A stretch of 64,000 nucleotides of DNA, from positions 27,490 through 91,489 of the forward strand of contig CALKKS010000006.1 of NCBI GenBank assembly GCA_937995345.1, written 5' to 3'. Below are positions 18,051 to 26,597 of this stretch, piece after piece. The stretch's first letter is position 1; each line of letters begins with the position of its first letter. The notes under the pieces are model-generated. The model made no database searches and had not been told where the DNA came from. It was given only the letters and a program-made list of their open reading frames with translations. The DNA is from an uncultured Collinsella sp. Lineage in GTDB: Bacteria; Actinomycetota; Coriobacteriia; Coriobacteriales; Coriobacteriaceae. The position numbers and the translations under genes are program-made.

Positions 18051-18813
18051 CGTCCTCATCCCCTTCCGCGGAGAGCTGGGGCTGGGCTCCGCCCAGGCCG
18101 AGCAGGTCGAACTTGTCGATGCCGATGATGATGGCGATCAGGGCGACGCCCAGGACGGGCACGTTGGCGTAGGAGCACAGCAGGAAGCCCAGGAAGTAGA
18201 AGGGCACGAGCTGCTTGGTGAGCACCAGGCGGCCGAGCATGGCGAAGCCCATGGCCGGCAGGATGTTGGCGGCAACGCCGCAACCATCGATCACAAAGGG
18301 CGGGATGAAGTCGAGCAGGCCCTGGATGGCGTCGGAACCCAGATAGAAGGCGCCGCCGCACAGCAAGAAGTACTCAACGCAGCCCCAAATTCCAATTCCC
18401 CAATGAACGGCATAGATGCCTTTGAGGTTTCCCTTGAGGGCAAACTTGTCTGCCATGTCGACAAACACGGGGAACAAGGCATTGGTAATGTTGCCGATCG
18501 TCAACGAAAGGACGGCGATGGGCATGGCGAGCGCGATGGCCGTCTCGGTACCCTGGCCGAGCTGGATGGCGAAGGCGCAGGCGAGCACGCCGCCGACGGT
18601 TTCGTTAGGCGGCACGTAAGCGCCAATGGAGATCGAGCCCATGAACAGCAGCTCCAGGCTGGCACCAACGGCAAGGCCAGTCTGCAGGTCCCCCAGCACC
18701 AGGCCCACGAGCGGGCACAGGACGATGGGGCGGAACGCGTAGAGGGTGCCGAGCTGGTAGTCGAGACATCCAAACGCTCCGACTAAGCCGACGAGGATTG
18801 CTTGAACAAGCAT
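18040..18813 (-). CDS. PTS mannose-family IIC, orphan-pair copy
   Basis: 257 residues from ATG 18813 (GGGAGG upstream). AFRPIVLCPLVGLVLGDLQTG and FMGSISIGAYVPPNE are family motifs. The last third (to 18255) is base-for-base the same as the 20822-21595 gene, while the middle differs clearly (for example VHWGIGIWGCVEYFLL against MHFLIGSTGVLMAFLL). The varied middle may change sugar preference. Confidence 0.92.
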   Translation of the reverse strand: MLVQAILVGLVGAFGCLDYQLGTLYAFRPIVLCPLVGLVLGDLQTGLAVGASLELLFMGSISIGAYVPPNETVGGVLACAFAIQLGQGTETAIALAMPIAVLSLTIGNITNALFPVFVDMADKFALKGNLKGIYAVHWGIGIWGCVEYFLLCGGAFYLGSDAIQGLLDFIPPFVIDGCGVAANILPAMGFAMLGRLVLTKQLVPFYFLGFLLCSYANVPVLGVALIAIIIGIDKFDLLGLGGAQPQLSAEGDEDDDF

Positions 18814-18948
18814 AGTTCCTCCCAATAAAGAATCTCGAACCGTCGTCACTCCCGTCGCGCGCGTTGTTGATATCAATTCCGGGAGTTCGATTACACGGCT
18901 CGAAGCGTACCTGGTGTGCTGCTAACACCCATGCCAGGTACAAATGAT

Positions 18949-18994
18949 TTGATACCAATTATAGGTATGCAGGTTCTTACTATTTAATACCACT
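18949..18994 (-). promoter_or_regulatory. Operator pair upstream of orphan IIC-IID
   Basis: TTGATACCAATTATAGG (18949-) and TTTAATACCACT (18983-18994), 36 bp apart, match the motif set at 15797-15843 and 24928-24972. A degenerate version of the ACCGTTCACCGA box lies at 19015-19026 on the minus strand. Confidence 0.6.
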
Positions 18995-19038
18995 CGCTCA
19001 GCGGGGTGTTTTTTACCGTAAACGGCAGACGTATCCCA

Positions 19039-19929
19039 TCAGGCACGCTCTTTGTTTCGATGGCGGACAAGCGCCACCAGAAAGCCATCGCCAAAGGCAT
19101 CGGATGCCAAGTTGGCTACAATCACCAAAACGATAATCGCCGCGCCCAAAAACTCGTTCCAGCGAAAGACCTCGCCAAAGAGGAGCGCCGACCAGCAGGG
19201 AGCGAGCACGACCTCGCTCATGCAGACCAAGTTGGCCGCAAACGCGTTAGTGCGCGCAATCCCTTTGGCATACAGCACGCTCGCAAGACCGCTGCAAAAA
19301 AGGCCATGCACCAGCATGAGCCCCCACTCAAATGGCCTCACGGAGTCTAGGGCACCGGCAAAATAGACGATCGGCAGCATCGAGATACCGCAGGAGATAA
19401 GCGAGGACACCATGGGCGACGCATCGGGGCGAGAGTTCAAAAAGAAGCACAGCCCAAAGGTGGCGCCCGAAATGACGGCAAGCAGGTTGCCGAGCATGCC
19501 CTCGGCACTCAAATCACCTAAAAAGAAAAGTCCCATACCCGTAAAAGCAACCACCACGGAGGCAATCTTCGCAGGTGAGGGCAACGTATGAGTTGCGAGC
19601 GATTGATACACGATAACGAAAATCATCGAGGTGTACTGCAGGACGATTGCGTTGCCGACCGTCGTGAGCTGGTTGGCAAAGTTAAACGTGGTGCCCGTCA
19701 CGAAGTTGCAGACGGCCACAAGAACAATAAGACGGCTGACGCGGAGGACAGGCCTGCCGACGAGCAGAATAAAGAGAGCCATAAACATTGCCGTGACGGC
19801 ACCGATCAAAAGAGCTGACTGCGAATTGGCGTGAACGAGGATGCCGATAAAGCTCCACAGGAGCGCCGTGCCAAATAGATACATCGCACCGCTCACGCCA
19901 TTGTCAGGTGGATTGTCGGATCGATTCAC
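19039..19929 (-). CDS. EamA/DMT-family transporter
   Basis: 296 residues with about ten hydrophobic segments and the two-repeat layout of drug/metabolite transporters (FNFANQLTTVGNAIVLQYTSMIF, and the C-terminal VLAPCWSALLFGEVFRW). It sits between two PTS clusters on the same strand. It may export an amine or amino acid product; this is inference. Confidence 0.8.
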   Translation of the reverse strand: MNRSDNPPDNGVSGAMYLFGTALLWSFIGILVHANSQSALLIGAVTAMFMALFILLVGRPVLRVSRLIVLVAVCNFVTGTTFNFANQLTTVGNAIVLQYTSMIFVIVYQSLATHTLPSPAKIASVVVAFTGMGLFFLGDLSAEGMLGNLLAVISGATFGLCFFLNSRPDASPMVSSLISCGISMLPIVYFAGALDSVRPFEWGLMLVHGLFCSGLASVLYAKGIARTNAFAANLVCMSEVVLAPCWSALLFGEVFRWNEFLGAAIIVLVIVANLASDAFGDGFLVALVRHRNKERA

Positions 19930-19947
19930 GAAGCACCTCCTCGTAAT

Positions 19948-19978
19948 AAAAAACGGCGACCGCAGCGGGTCGCCGTTT
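19948..19978 (-). terminator. Intrinsic terminator after IID of cluster 2
   Basis: AAACGGCGACC / GGTCGCCGTTT stem (19951-19961 with 19968-19978) followed by UUUUUUAUU in minus-strand RNA. Confidence 0.9.
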
Positions 19979-20007
19979 CCCTTGGGGGCAGATAGTATGG
20001 CCGAGCC

Positions 20008-20832
20008 TTACGCCAGCACGCCGAAGAACGCGCCGACGATGCCCACGGCCATGGTGGCCACGATCAGCACCATGGGGTTGATCTTCTTGGACAGCAGCCA
20101 GTAGTACAGCCAGAAGGCGATCATGCCGAGCATGCCGGGCATGATGCCGTCCAGGATGTCCTGGAGGGTCTGGGCGTCGTCGCCCGAGCCGATGGCCACC
20201 GGGATGCTGGCCCAGAACATGTCCTTGCACATGGCGCCCACGACCATGACGCCCACGATGCCGACGCAGGTCATGACCTTCTGCATGAGGCCGGTCCTCT
20301 GGGCCTCGTCCAGGAAGCCCACGCCCAGCTCGTAGCCCTTGACGGCGCCCCAGACGCGCAGCGCGAAGCCGGGGACGTTGTAGATGAGCAGGAAGGCGAT
20401 GGGGCCGAAGGGGTTGCCGGCCTGGCACAGGCTGATGCCCACCGCGGCGGCGACCACGCGCAGCGTCGACAGGAAGATGGAGTCGCCGATGCCGGACAGC
20501 GGGCCCATGAGGGCGGCCTTGACGTCGTTGACGCTCTCGGGCTCGATCTCGCCGCGGGCGACCTTCTCCTCCATGGCCATCGCGATGCCGCCGACGAACG
20601 GGGCGAACTGGACGGTGATGTTGAAGAACGCGCAGTGGCGGTGCAGGGCCTCGGCGTAGTCGTCGGGGCGGCCGGCGTAGATCTTCTTGAGCATGTTGGC
20701 GACCATCAGGCAGAAGGCGATGTTCATCTGCTTGTAGTAGGTCCAGGAGAACTCCATGCCCAGGGCGCCGGTGTTGACGGCGCTCCTGACGAGGTCGGAG
20801 CGCGTGATCTTGTTCTCGGGACTAGAAGTCAT
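20008..20832 (-). CDS. PTS mannose-family IID, cluster 2
   Basis: 274 residues, identical to 17226-18050 (offset 2782). Last gene of the second PTS operon, overlapping the IIC end. Same start ambiguity as its twin (ATG 20841 possible). Confidence 0.92.
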   Translation of the reverse strand: MTSSPENKITRSDLVRSAVNTGALGMEFSWTYYKQMNIAFCLMVANMLKKIYAGRPDDYAEALHRHCAFFNITVQFAPFVGGIAMAMEEKVARGEIEPESVNDVKAALMGPLSGIGDSIFLSTLRVVAAAVGISLCQAGNPFGPIAFLLIYNVPGFALRVWGAVKGYELGVGFLDEAQRTGLMQKVMTCVGIVGVMVVGAMCKDMFWASIPVAIGSGDDAQTLQDILDGIMPGMLGMIAFWLYYWLLSKKINPMVLIVATMAVGIVGAFFGVLA

Positions 20833-21595
20833 CGTCCTCATCCCCTTCCGCGGAGAGCTGGGGCTGGGCTCCGCCCAGGCCGAGCAGGTCGAACTTGTCG
20901 ATGCCGATGATGATGGCGATCAGGGCGACGCCCAGGACGGGCACGTTGGCGTAGGAGCACAGCAGGAAGCCCAGGAAGTAGAAGGGCACGAGCTGCTTGG
21001 TGAGCACCAGGCGGCCGAGCATGGCGAAGCCCATGGCAGGCAGGATGTTGGCGGCAACGCCAAAGCCGTCAAGCACGAACTGCGGAATGAAGTCGAGCAT
21101 GCCCTGGATCGCGTCAGCGCCCAGATAGAACGACAGCGAGCACAGCAGGAACGCCATGAGGACGCCCGTGGAGCCAATCAGAAAGTGCATCGCGTAGACG
21201 CCCTTGAGGTTACCCTGGGCAGAGAAGACATCCGCGCGGTCGACCAGGATCGGCAGGGCTGCGTTCAGGATGTTCTTGATGGCGAGGCACAGCGTGGCGA
21301 TAGGCATAGCGAGTGCGATGGCAGCCTCGGTGCTCTGGCCCAGCTGGATAGCGAAGGCGCAGGCGAGCACGCCGCCGATCGTCTCATCGGGCGGAACGTA
21401 AGCGCCGATGGAGATCGAGCCCATGAACAGCAGCTCCAGGCTCGCGCCGATCGCGAGGCCAGACTGCAGGTCCCCCAGCACCAGGCCCACGAGCGGGCAC
21501 AGGACGATGGGACGGAACGCGTAGAGCGTACCGAGCTGGTAGTCGAACTTACCAAATGCGGCGATAAGTCCGATGAGGATTGCTTGGGTAAGCAT
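20822..21595 (-). CDS. PTS mannose-family IIC, cluster 2
   Basis: 257 residues. AFRPIVLCPLVGLVLGDLQSG and FMGSISIGAYVPPDE near the N-terminus; acidic C-terminus EGDEDDDF. The final part is identical to the orphan IIC up to base 21037. Precedes IID with overlapping ends. Confidence 0.93.
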   Translation of the reverse strand: MLTQAILIGLIAAFGKFDYQLGTLYAFRPIVLCPLVGLVLGDLQSGLAIGASLELLFMGSISIGAYVPPDETIGGVLACAFAIQLGQSTEAAIALAMPIATLCLAIKNILNAALPILVDRADVFSAQGNLKGVYAMHFLIGSTGVLMAFLLCSLSFYLGADAIQGMLDFIPQFVLDGFGVAANILPAMGFAMLGRLVLTKQLVPFYFLGFLLCSYANVPVLGVALIAIIIGIDKFDLLGLGGAQPQLSAEGDEDDDF

Positions 21596-21655
21596 ACATC
21601 CCCCTTTCCATATAGGACACTACGAAGAACCCGCAGGCTCTTCGAATTTAAACGC

Positions 21656-22138
21656 CTAGAGCACGCTTGCGCAGTCGACCTTGGGGTCATCGGCCAGAGG
21701 ACGGATCTCGACCTCGACGCCACGGTCCAGCATCTCACGCACATCGGCTTCCTCGGCCGCGGTCAGGAAGATCTGGCGAGAGACCTGACGCGCGTCGGGA
21801 CGCTTCTCGTCCTTGGGCTTGGTGTTGCCCAGGTTGACCGACTTGATCTGCGGGCAGCCCTCAACAAGCTGCTTTGCCTCGGCGATGGTGGCGACGCAGA
21901 TAATCATCTTGTACTTGTCGGTCACGCCCGAGTTAATGGCCTCGATGGCGTTCGCCATGTCCTTGATGACGAGCTTACAACCGGCAGGCTTGCCCATCTT
22001 GAGCGTCGTCTTCCACACCGGGTCGTTGGCGACCTTATCGCCCACGCAGAAAATGCAGTTGGAGCCAAGGCCCTGAACCCAGGAAACTGCGACCTGGCCA
22101 TGAAGCAGGCGATGGTCAACGCGAAGTAGCTGAATCAT
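21656..22138 (-). CDS. PTS mannose-family IIB, cluster 2
   Basis: 160 residues from ATG 22138 with a G-rich ribosome site upstream. RVDHRLLHGQVAVSW carries the phospho-His. Compared with the cluster 1 IIB it has extra residues around PKDEKRPDARQVSR. Confidence 0.92.
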   Translation of the reverse strand: MIQLLRVDHRLLHGQVAVSWVQGLGSNCIFCVGDKVANDPVWKTTLKMGKPAGCKLVIKDMANAIEAINSGVTDKYKMIICVATIAEAKQLVEGCPQIKSVNLGNTKPKDEKRPDARQVSRQIFLTAAEEADVREMLDRGVEVEIRPLADDPKVDCASVL

Positions 22139-22195
22139 AATGTGACCCCCCAAAGGTCTTGCGCTGTCTTACGGCATGTCAATAGGTGCTGCGAA

Positions 22196-22615
22196 TTAGA
22201 ACTCTTCTTCCTCGTCGTCATCGACCAAAAGATCGTTGACAAACTTCACACGCGTATCGTCCGCAGCGACGATGGCGCGAATCGTCTCCTTAACCGGTGC
22301 CGACTCATCGGAGAACAACAGCTGAATGAGCAGAGGAAGGTTCATGTTGGTAACGAGGTACGTGCGGGGACGCGTCTGGACGATCTTGGTGAACTCGTTG
22401 TTGACGCTGCCGCCAAAGAGGTCGGTGCAGACGACGACATCATCGTCGGCAGACATGCCCGCCAGCAGTTTTTGGGCCTCCTCGGCCACGTCCATGCGGT
22501 CATCGACGAACATCGAAAGATCGTGGACGTTGTCGCGAGCACCCGAGAGCAGCTCGACGCTCTCCTTGATGCCGGTAGCGAAGTGCGCATGGCTGGCGAT
22601 GATGTACTGTCTCAT
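22196..22615 (-). CDS. PTS mannose-family IIA, cluster 2
   Basis: 139 residues. ASHAHFATGI (phospho-His) and CTDLFGGSVNNEF; strongly acidic tail VDDDEEEEF. Similar throughout to the cluster 1 IIA but without the identical-tract pattern seen in the SIS and IID genes. Confidence 0.93.
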   Translation of the reverse strand: MRQYIIASHAHFATGIKESVELLSGARDNVHDLSMFVDDRMDVAEEAQKLLAGMSADDDVVVCTDLFGGSVNNEFTKIVQTRPRTYLVTNMNLPLLIQLLFSDESAPVKETIRAIVAADDTRVKFVNDLLVDDDEEEEF

Positions 22616-22661
22616 TCTGTGTTCCTCTCAATAGCCCGGCACGTTCCCGCACCTGTCTTCT

Positions 22662-23723
22662 TTAGTAGTCGAACTGGTGATAGTAGCGACGATACTTGAG
22701 GTTGTGTTTGGTGACCGTCTCGTAGTAGCGAGCCAGGCGGTCGGTCACGAGCACCGTCAGAATCCACGGGGAGACGATGACGCGGAACTCGTCGTCAAGG
22801 CCGGGGATCGCGAACTCGGCGGTGTCGATGATGTTGATGTCGGTGTCGCCGGTCACGCCGCGGGTCAGGAACGCGCGGACGCGCTCGTCGAGCTTGCGGT
22901 TCTCGTCCTCGCCCATGAACAGGAACACGGGGACGCCGGGCTCCACGAGCTCGAGGGTGCCGTGGAAGAAGTCGGCCGAGGTGATGTAGCGGGTGCGCTT
23001 CCACTGCATCTCCTCGAGGATGCACATCGAGAACAGGATGGTCTCGCCCCACAGGGCGCCGGAGCCGATGAACATGGTGTAGGGGGCCAGGGCGTACTTC
23101 TTGGCGAGCTCCTCGGCGCGCGGCTCGAAGCGCTTGCGGATATCGAGCATATCCTTCCAGATGTCCTTGGTCTGCTCGATGAACAGATCGAACTTGGGGA
23201 AGCAGCCGCGGCGGTTGAGCAGGCGCAGGCCGAAGCAGTCGGCGAGGTAGTAGCCCTTCTCGCAGCCACCGGAGCCATGGTCAGAAGCCATGGCGACGCA
23301 GTTCTCGGCGCCGACAGCCTGGCCGATGGGGCCCTCGGGCTTGGTCATGGCGTAGACGCGCACGCCCATGTCCTTCATCTTCTTGACGGCCTCGAGGACC
23401 TCGGGGGTGGTGCCGGACTCGGAGGCGGTGAGCACGACGGACTTGTCGGTCATGCGCTTGTGGCCGGAGACATTCCACTCGGCGGCGTGGATCAGGTAGA
23501 CCTCCAGGTCGCGGTCGCCGAACTTGTTCATGAGATACTCGAGCTGCATGAGCTCATCCCAGGTGCCGCCGACGCCCATCAGGAACACGGCGTCGTAGCC
23601 CTCGTCGGCGACCTTGTCGGCGAGCGCGGTCATCTTCTTGCCGGTCTCGTAGAGCGCCTTGCCGTCCTCGAGGTAGCCCTCCTGGTCGAAATTCATGATC
23701 TCGATCTTCTCGGTTTCCTTCAT
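22662..23723 (-). CDS. FrlB-like SIS deglycase, copy 2
   Basis: 353 residues, nearly the same protein as 14688-15749; differences cluster at the two ends (MNFDQEGYLEDGKALYETG against MHFSQEGYIEDGKNVYEAG). Same inferred reaction: cleavage of a 6-phosphorylated Amadori product. Lies between the second SIS gene and IIA. Confidence 0.8.
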   Translation of the reverse strand: MKETEKIEIMNFDQEGYLEDGKALYETGKKMTALADKVADEGYDAVFLMGVGGTWDELMQLEYLMNKFGDRDLEVYLIHAAEWNVSGHKRMTDKSVVLTASESGTTPEVLEAVKKMKDMGVRVYAMTKPEGPIGQAVGAENCVAMASDHGSGGCEKGYYLADCFGLRLLNRRGCFPKFDLFIEQTKDIWKDMLDIRKRFEPRAEELAKKYALAPYTMFIGSGALWGETILFSMCILEEMQWKRTRYITSADFFHGTLELVEPGVPVFLFMGEDENRKLDERVRAFLTRGVTGDTDINIIDTAEFAIPGLDDEFRVIVSPWILTVLVTDRLARYYETVTKHNLKYRRYYHQFDY

Positions 23724-23738
23724 TTGCTTCTCCTTTCT

Positions 23739-23758
23739 GGGGATGTCTCCACATCCCC
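23739..23758 (-). other. Small hairpin between the two SIS genes
   Basis: GGGGATGT / ACATCCCC with a 4-nt loop, no U-run; possible mRNA processing point. Confidence 0.3.
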
Positions 23759-23783
23759 CATGCCAACGGGTATCAAAGCCCGC

Positions 23784-24899
23784 TTACATTCCGTAACACT
23801 CAGCCGCTTTGGCCTTAAGCGCATTGACTGACTCTTCGTAGCCCTCTGCCTTGACCTCCATTTGCTTGGAGACGGCATCGAGATACGGGTGTACGTCCCA
23901 TGACTTCAGACGCTCGGCAATCATTGCCGCAATCGTCTGGAAGAACACAAGGTTGGGAATTGCGCTGAGCAGCGGAGCCACCTGAGGCACCGCAACCTCG
24001 TGAGCCTTACCCCTGGGATGGGCCGTGAGCAGTACCGTTTTTGTCGTAACGTTCGATAGCGCATCGGCGATATTCGCAAGACGCTCCGACCCCTGCGGAT
24101 CGTCGACGATAAACACTAGGTAGCCTGGGGTTATCTGCATTTCGGGGCCGTGAACAAACTCCTCGCCCTCGTAATGCATCGCTGGAATCTTGATGGTCTC
24201 GCTCAGCTTGAGCGCCGCCTCCTCGGCCACACCATAATTGGGTCCATTGCCGACAACCATTGCCGGCACATGTTCCGATAGCTCAAGCAGATGATCTTGA
24301 ACATACGACTCGGCCGTTTTGCACATGGCGGCGTTTGCCCGAATGGCTTCATCCAGATCGTCCAAGCGCTGGACAACCTCATCGGGGTCACATGTTCCCA
24401 GAGCCTGTCCGCCGTAAATGCCAAAGAGAACCAGATATTCGACAAGCGTTTGGACGCCCAGGGTTACAAAGTCCACCGATTCAACGCCCACACCGTAATC
24501 AAGCACGATATCGGCGTGCGCCTTTACGGGGGCCTCAATATTAGACGTCAACGCGACCGCGTCCATGCCCTGCGAGCGCATAAAATCGAGCGCAGCAAGG
24601 GTGTTGGTTGAATACCCACTTTGCGAGATGGCGATTGTCAGCGCATCGTGCGGATATGTATGCTCAAAGTCGACAAAGGCCTCGGGCGTCACGACTGACA
24701 CCTGCATGCACAGAACATCCTGCAGGTAGTCGCGAACACAATCGGCAGCGTGACGCGAAGAGCCCGAAGCGACAATACGCACCGCACGATACGGTTTAGA
24801 CGCAAAGATATCAACGAGTGGCTTTACGAGCTCGGATGAATGCTCAAGATTCTCCCCCATACGCGTATGAGCAAGCCGAACATAGTCGAGCATTTTCAT
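23784..24899 (-). CDS. Second SIS deglycase (GfrE/GlmS-isomerase type)
   Basis: 371 residues from ATG 24899 (GAGGTGAGG upstream; ATG 24893 also possible). Two SIS domains: VASGSSRHAADCV, ISQSGYSTNTLAAL in the first; NGPNYGVAEEAALKLSE and HYEGEEFVHGPEMQITPG in the second. Unlike the FrlB-like gene it resembles the GlmS isomerase half. Salmonella gfr operons pair two such deglycases for glucoselysine and fructoselysine phosphates, so a division of labour is plausible here. First gene of cluster 2. Confidence 0.75.
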   Translation of the reverse strand: MKMLDYVRLAHTRMGENLEHSSELVKPLVDIFASKPYRAVRIVASGSSRHAADCVRDYLQDVLCMQVSVVTPEAFVDFEHTYPHDALTIAISQSGYSTNTLAALDFMRSQGMDAVALTSNIEAPVKAHADIVLDYGVGVESVDFVTLGVQTLVEYLVLFGIYGGQALGTCDPDEVVQRLDDLDEAIRANAAMCKTAESYVQDHLLELSEHVPAMVVGNGPNYGVAEEAALKLSETIKIPAMHYEGEEFVHGPEMQITPGYLVFIVDDPQGSERLANIADALSNVTTKTVLLTAHPRGKAHEVAVPQVAPLLSAIPNLVFFQTIAAMIAERLKSWDVHPYLDAVSKQMEVKAEGYEESVNALKAKAAECYGM

Positions 24900-24927
24900 G
24901 ACCTCACCTCGTAACATTTCATGGCCA

Positions 24928-25006
24928 TTTAATACCAATCGATGGTTACAGGTTACGTTCTTTTGATACCTATTTGCTCACCAAGTTTTTAGCTTCGGCG
25001 AACGGT
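24928..25006 (-). promoter_or_regulatory. Cluster 2 promoter with two operators and sugar-operon box
   Basis: TTTAATACCAAT (24928-24939) and TTTGATACCTA (24962-24972), 34 bp apart, match the operators of the other two clusters. TCGGCGAACGGT (24995-25006) is the reverse complement of ACCGTTCGCCGA, the box shared with other sugar operons of the window. Confidence 0.55.
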
Positions 25007-25093
25007 CGATTTTGAACCTTGTATGGTTGTGTATGCAAGGTGTCGTTTATCCCTAATTCCGCACGGAGCTTAAGCCCTTATGCAATCTGCCGA

Positions 25094-25807
25094 CTAGTAC
25101 GTATAGGTGTAGCCACCCGCGTCGCCACGGTTAAAGGACTTAACGTACTCGATGGCCTGACCGCTCGCATCGTAGCTCACGCATTCCAGAAGCAGTGCAA
25201 GGTCCCCTTCCTCGAGTCCAAGCAGGCCGGCATCGCGCGCACCCAGCGCCTCGATGCCAAGTTTCTCCTGTGCCGTAACTGGCTTTCGACCCAGCATCTC
25301 ATACGTTTCGTACAGGCTGAATACCGACACGTCGATATCCTCAATCGCGGGGAACAACAGGCATGGGATAAACGCCATCTCGATTGCAACGGGATCGCCA
25401 TTGATGCAGTTAAGACGACGAATGGAGTACAGCAGATCGTCCTCGGCAATTCCAAACAGATCCGCATAATAAGGACCCGCATAGCGCTTTGAGCGCGCGA
25501 GGATGCGGACAGACGGCTCACCGCCCGAAGCGCGGACCGACTCGCGGAAGCCACCTTGCTTTTCATAGAATTCGGGCACCTTCTGTGCTACAAATGCACC
25601 TTTTCCGCGAACACGACGAATCTGTCCACGCCGAACGAGCTCGTCAACGGCGCTACGGATGGTCAGCCGCGTCGTGCCAAACTCCTCAGCCAGCTCATTT
25701 TCAGACGGAATCATCGACCCCGTGGGATACACGCCGCGCTCGATGCGTTCTTCGATATGTCGACGAATACGCATGTAAACAGGGGTATTGTCTACTGTCT
25801 CAGCCAT
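25094..25807 (-). CDS. GntR/HutC-family regulator 1
   Basis: 237 residues. N-terminal winged helix (PSENELAEEFGTTRLTIRSAVDEL) and C-terminal UTRA-type ligand domain (from about residue 90, ending SFNRGDAGGYTYTY). Such proteins bind phosphorylated sugars or sugar amines. Overlaps regulator 2 by 16 bp and lies upstream of PTS cluster 2 on the same strand; likely controls the TTTRATACCA sites. Confidence 0.88.
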   Translation of the reverse strand: MAETVDNTPVYMRIRRHIEERIERGVYPTGSMIPSENELAEEFGTTRLTIRSAVDELVRRGQIRRVRGKGAFVAQKVPEFYEKQGGFRESVRASGGEPSVRILARSKRYAGPYYADLFGIAEDDLLYSIRRLNCINGDPVAIEMAFIPCLLFPAIEDIDVSVFSLYETYEMLGRKPVTAQEKLGIEALGARDAGLLGLEEGDLALLLECVSYDASGQAIEYVKSFNRGDAGGYTYTY

Positions 25808-26559
25808 TGTTCACCCACCAGATTCTCGACGTCGTCCGCCTCGCCGTTATCGGCAAAGCGATATTTCGTGGGCAGGATCACCGATTTACAATGCTCCACA
25901 AAACGCATGTCCTCATCGAACTCAAGCGAGCTCTGATAGAAAACCGGCGTCCCTTCGTCCTGCTGAAGCAGCTCAGCCTCTTCGGCATTAAGACGCGAAA
26001 TCGAAATATGTTCACACCCATGCTCCACACGCACGCCGCCCTCTTGGAGCAAAACATCGTACAGGCTTTCTTGCGTATAGTCGTGCTCGGGAAGTGTTGG
26101 GCACAAAGACAGATTGACGCGGGCGGTTTCGATTGAAGCCGGCTCGCCCTCGATAAGACGAACGCGCCGCATGCGATACACGGGATCGCCCGGCATCAGA
26201 CCAAATTTTTTGGCAGTAGCCTCGTCCGCCTCGATAACCTCGGCAGAAATCAACCGGGAAGACGGGTGCAGGCCAACCGACAGAACGGCATCGGAAAAGT
26301 TATACGTTTCTTGAAAGATATTGAGCGGCTTGGGAGGACACACATACGTACCCGATCCGCGACGGCTCTCGAGTGTTCCACACGAGATGAGCCGCGTGAT
26401 GGCAGCACGCAACGCCGTACGCGAAACACCAATCACTTCGCACAGCACACGCTCAGCCGGCAGGCGATCGCCGCCGGCAAGCTGATGGTGCTGGATATAC
26501 CAAAGAATTCCCTCAACAGCACGATCTTTGGGGGGAATTGCATAAGATTCGCCTGCCAT
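25792..26559 (-). CDS. GntR/HutC-family regulator 2
   Basis: 255 residues. Winged helix with LPAERVLCEVIGVSRTALRAAITRL, then a UTRA-type domain. Co-transcribed with regulator 1. The two share the fold but not close sequence, suggesting different ligands. Confidence 0.88.
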   Translation of the reverse strand: MAGESYAIPPKDRAVEGILWYIQHHQLAGGDRLPAERVLCEVIGVSRTALRAAITRLISCGTLESRRGSGTYVCPPKPLNIFQETYNFSDAVLSVGLHPSSRLISAEVIEADEATAKKFGLMPGDPVYRMRRVRLIEGEPASIETARVNLSLCPTLPEHDYTQESLYDVLLQEGGVRVEHGCEHISISRLNAEEAELLQQDEGTPVFYQSSLEFDEDMRFVEHCKSVILPTKYRFADNGEADDVENLVGEQWLRQ

Positions 26560-26597
26560 TGCACAGACTCCTCATTCAAAAATGTATGTCACCGGAA

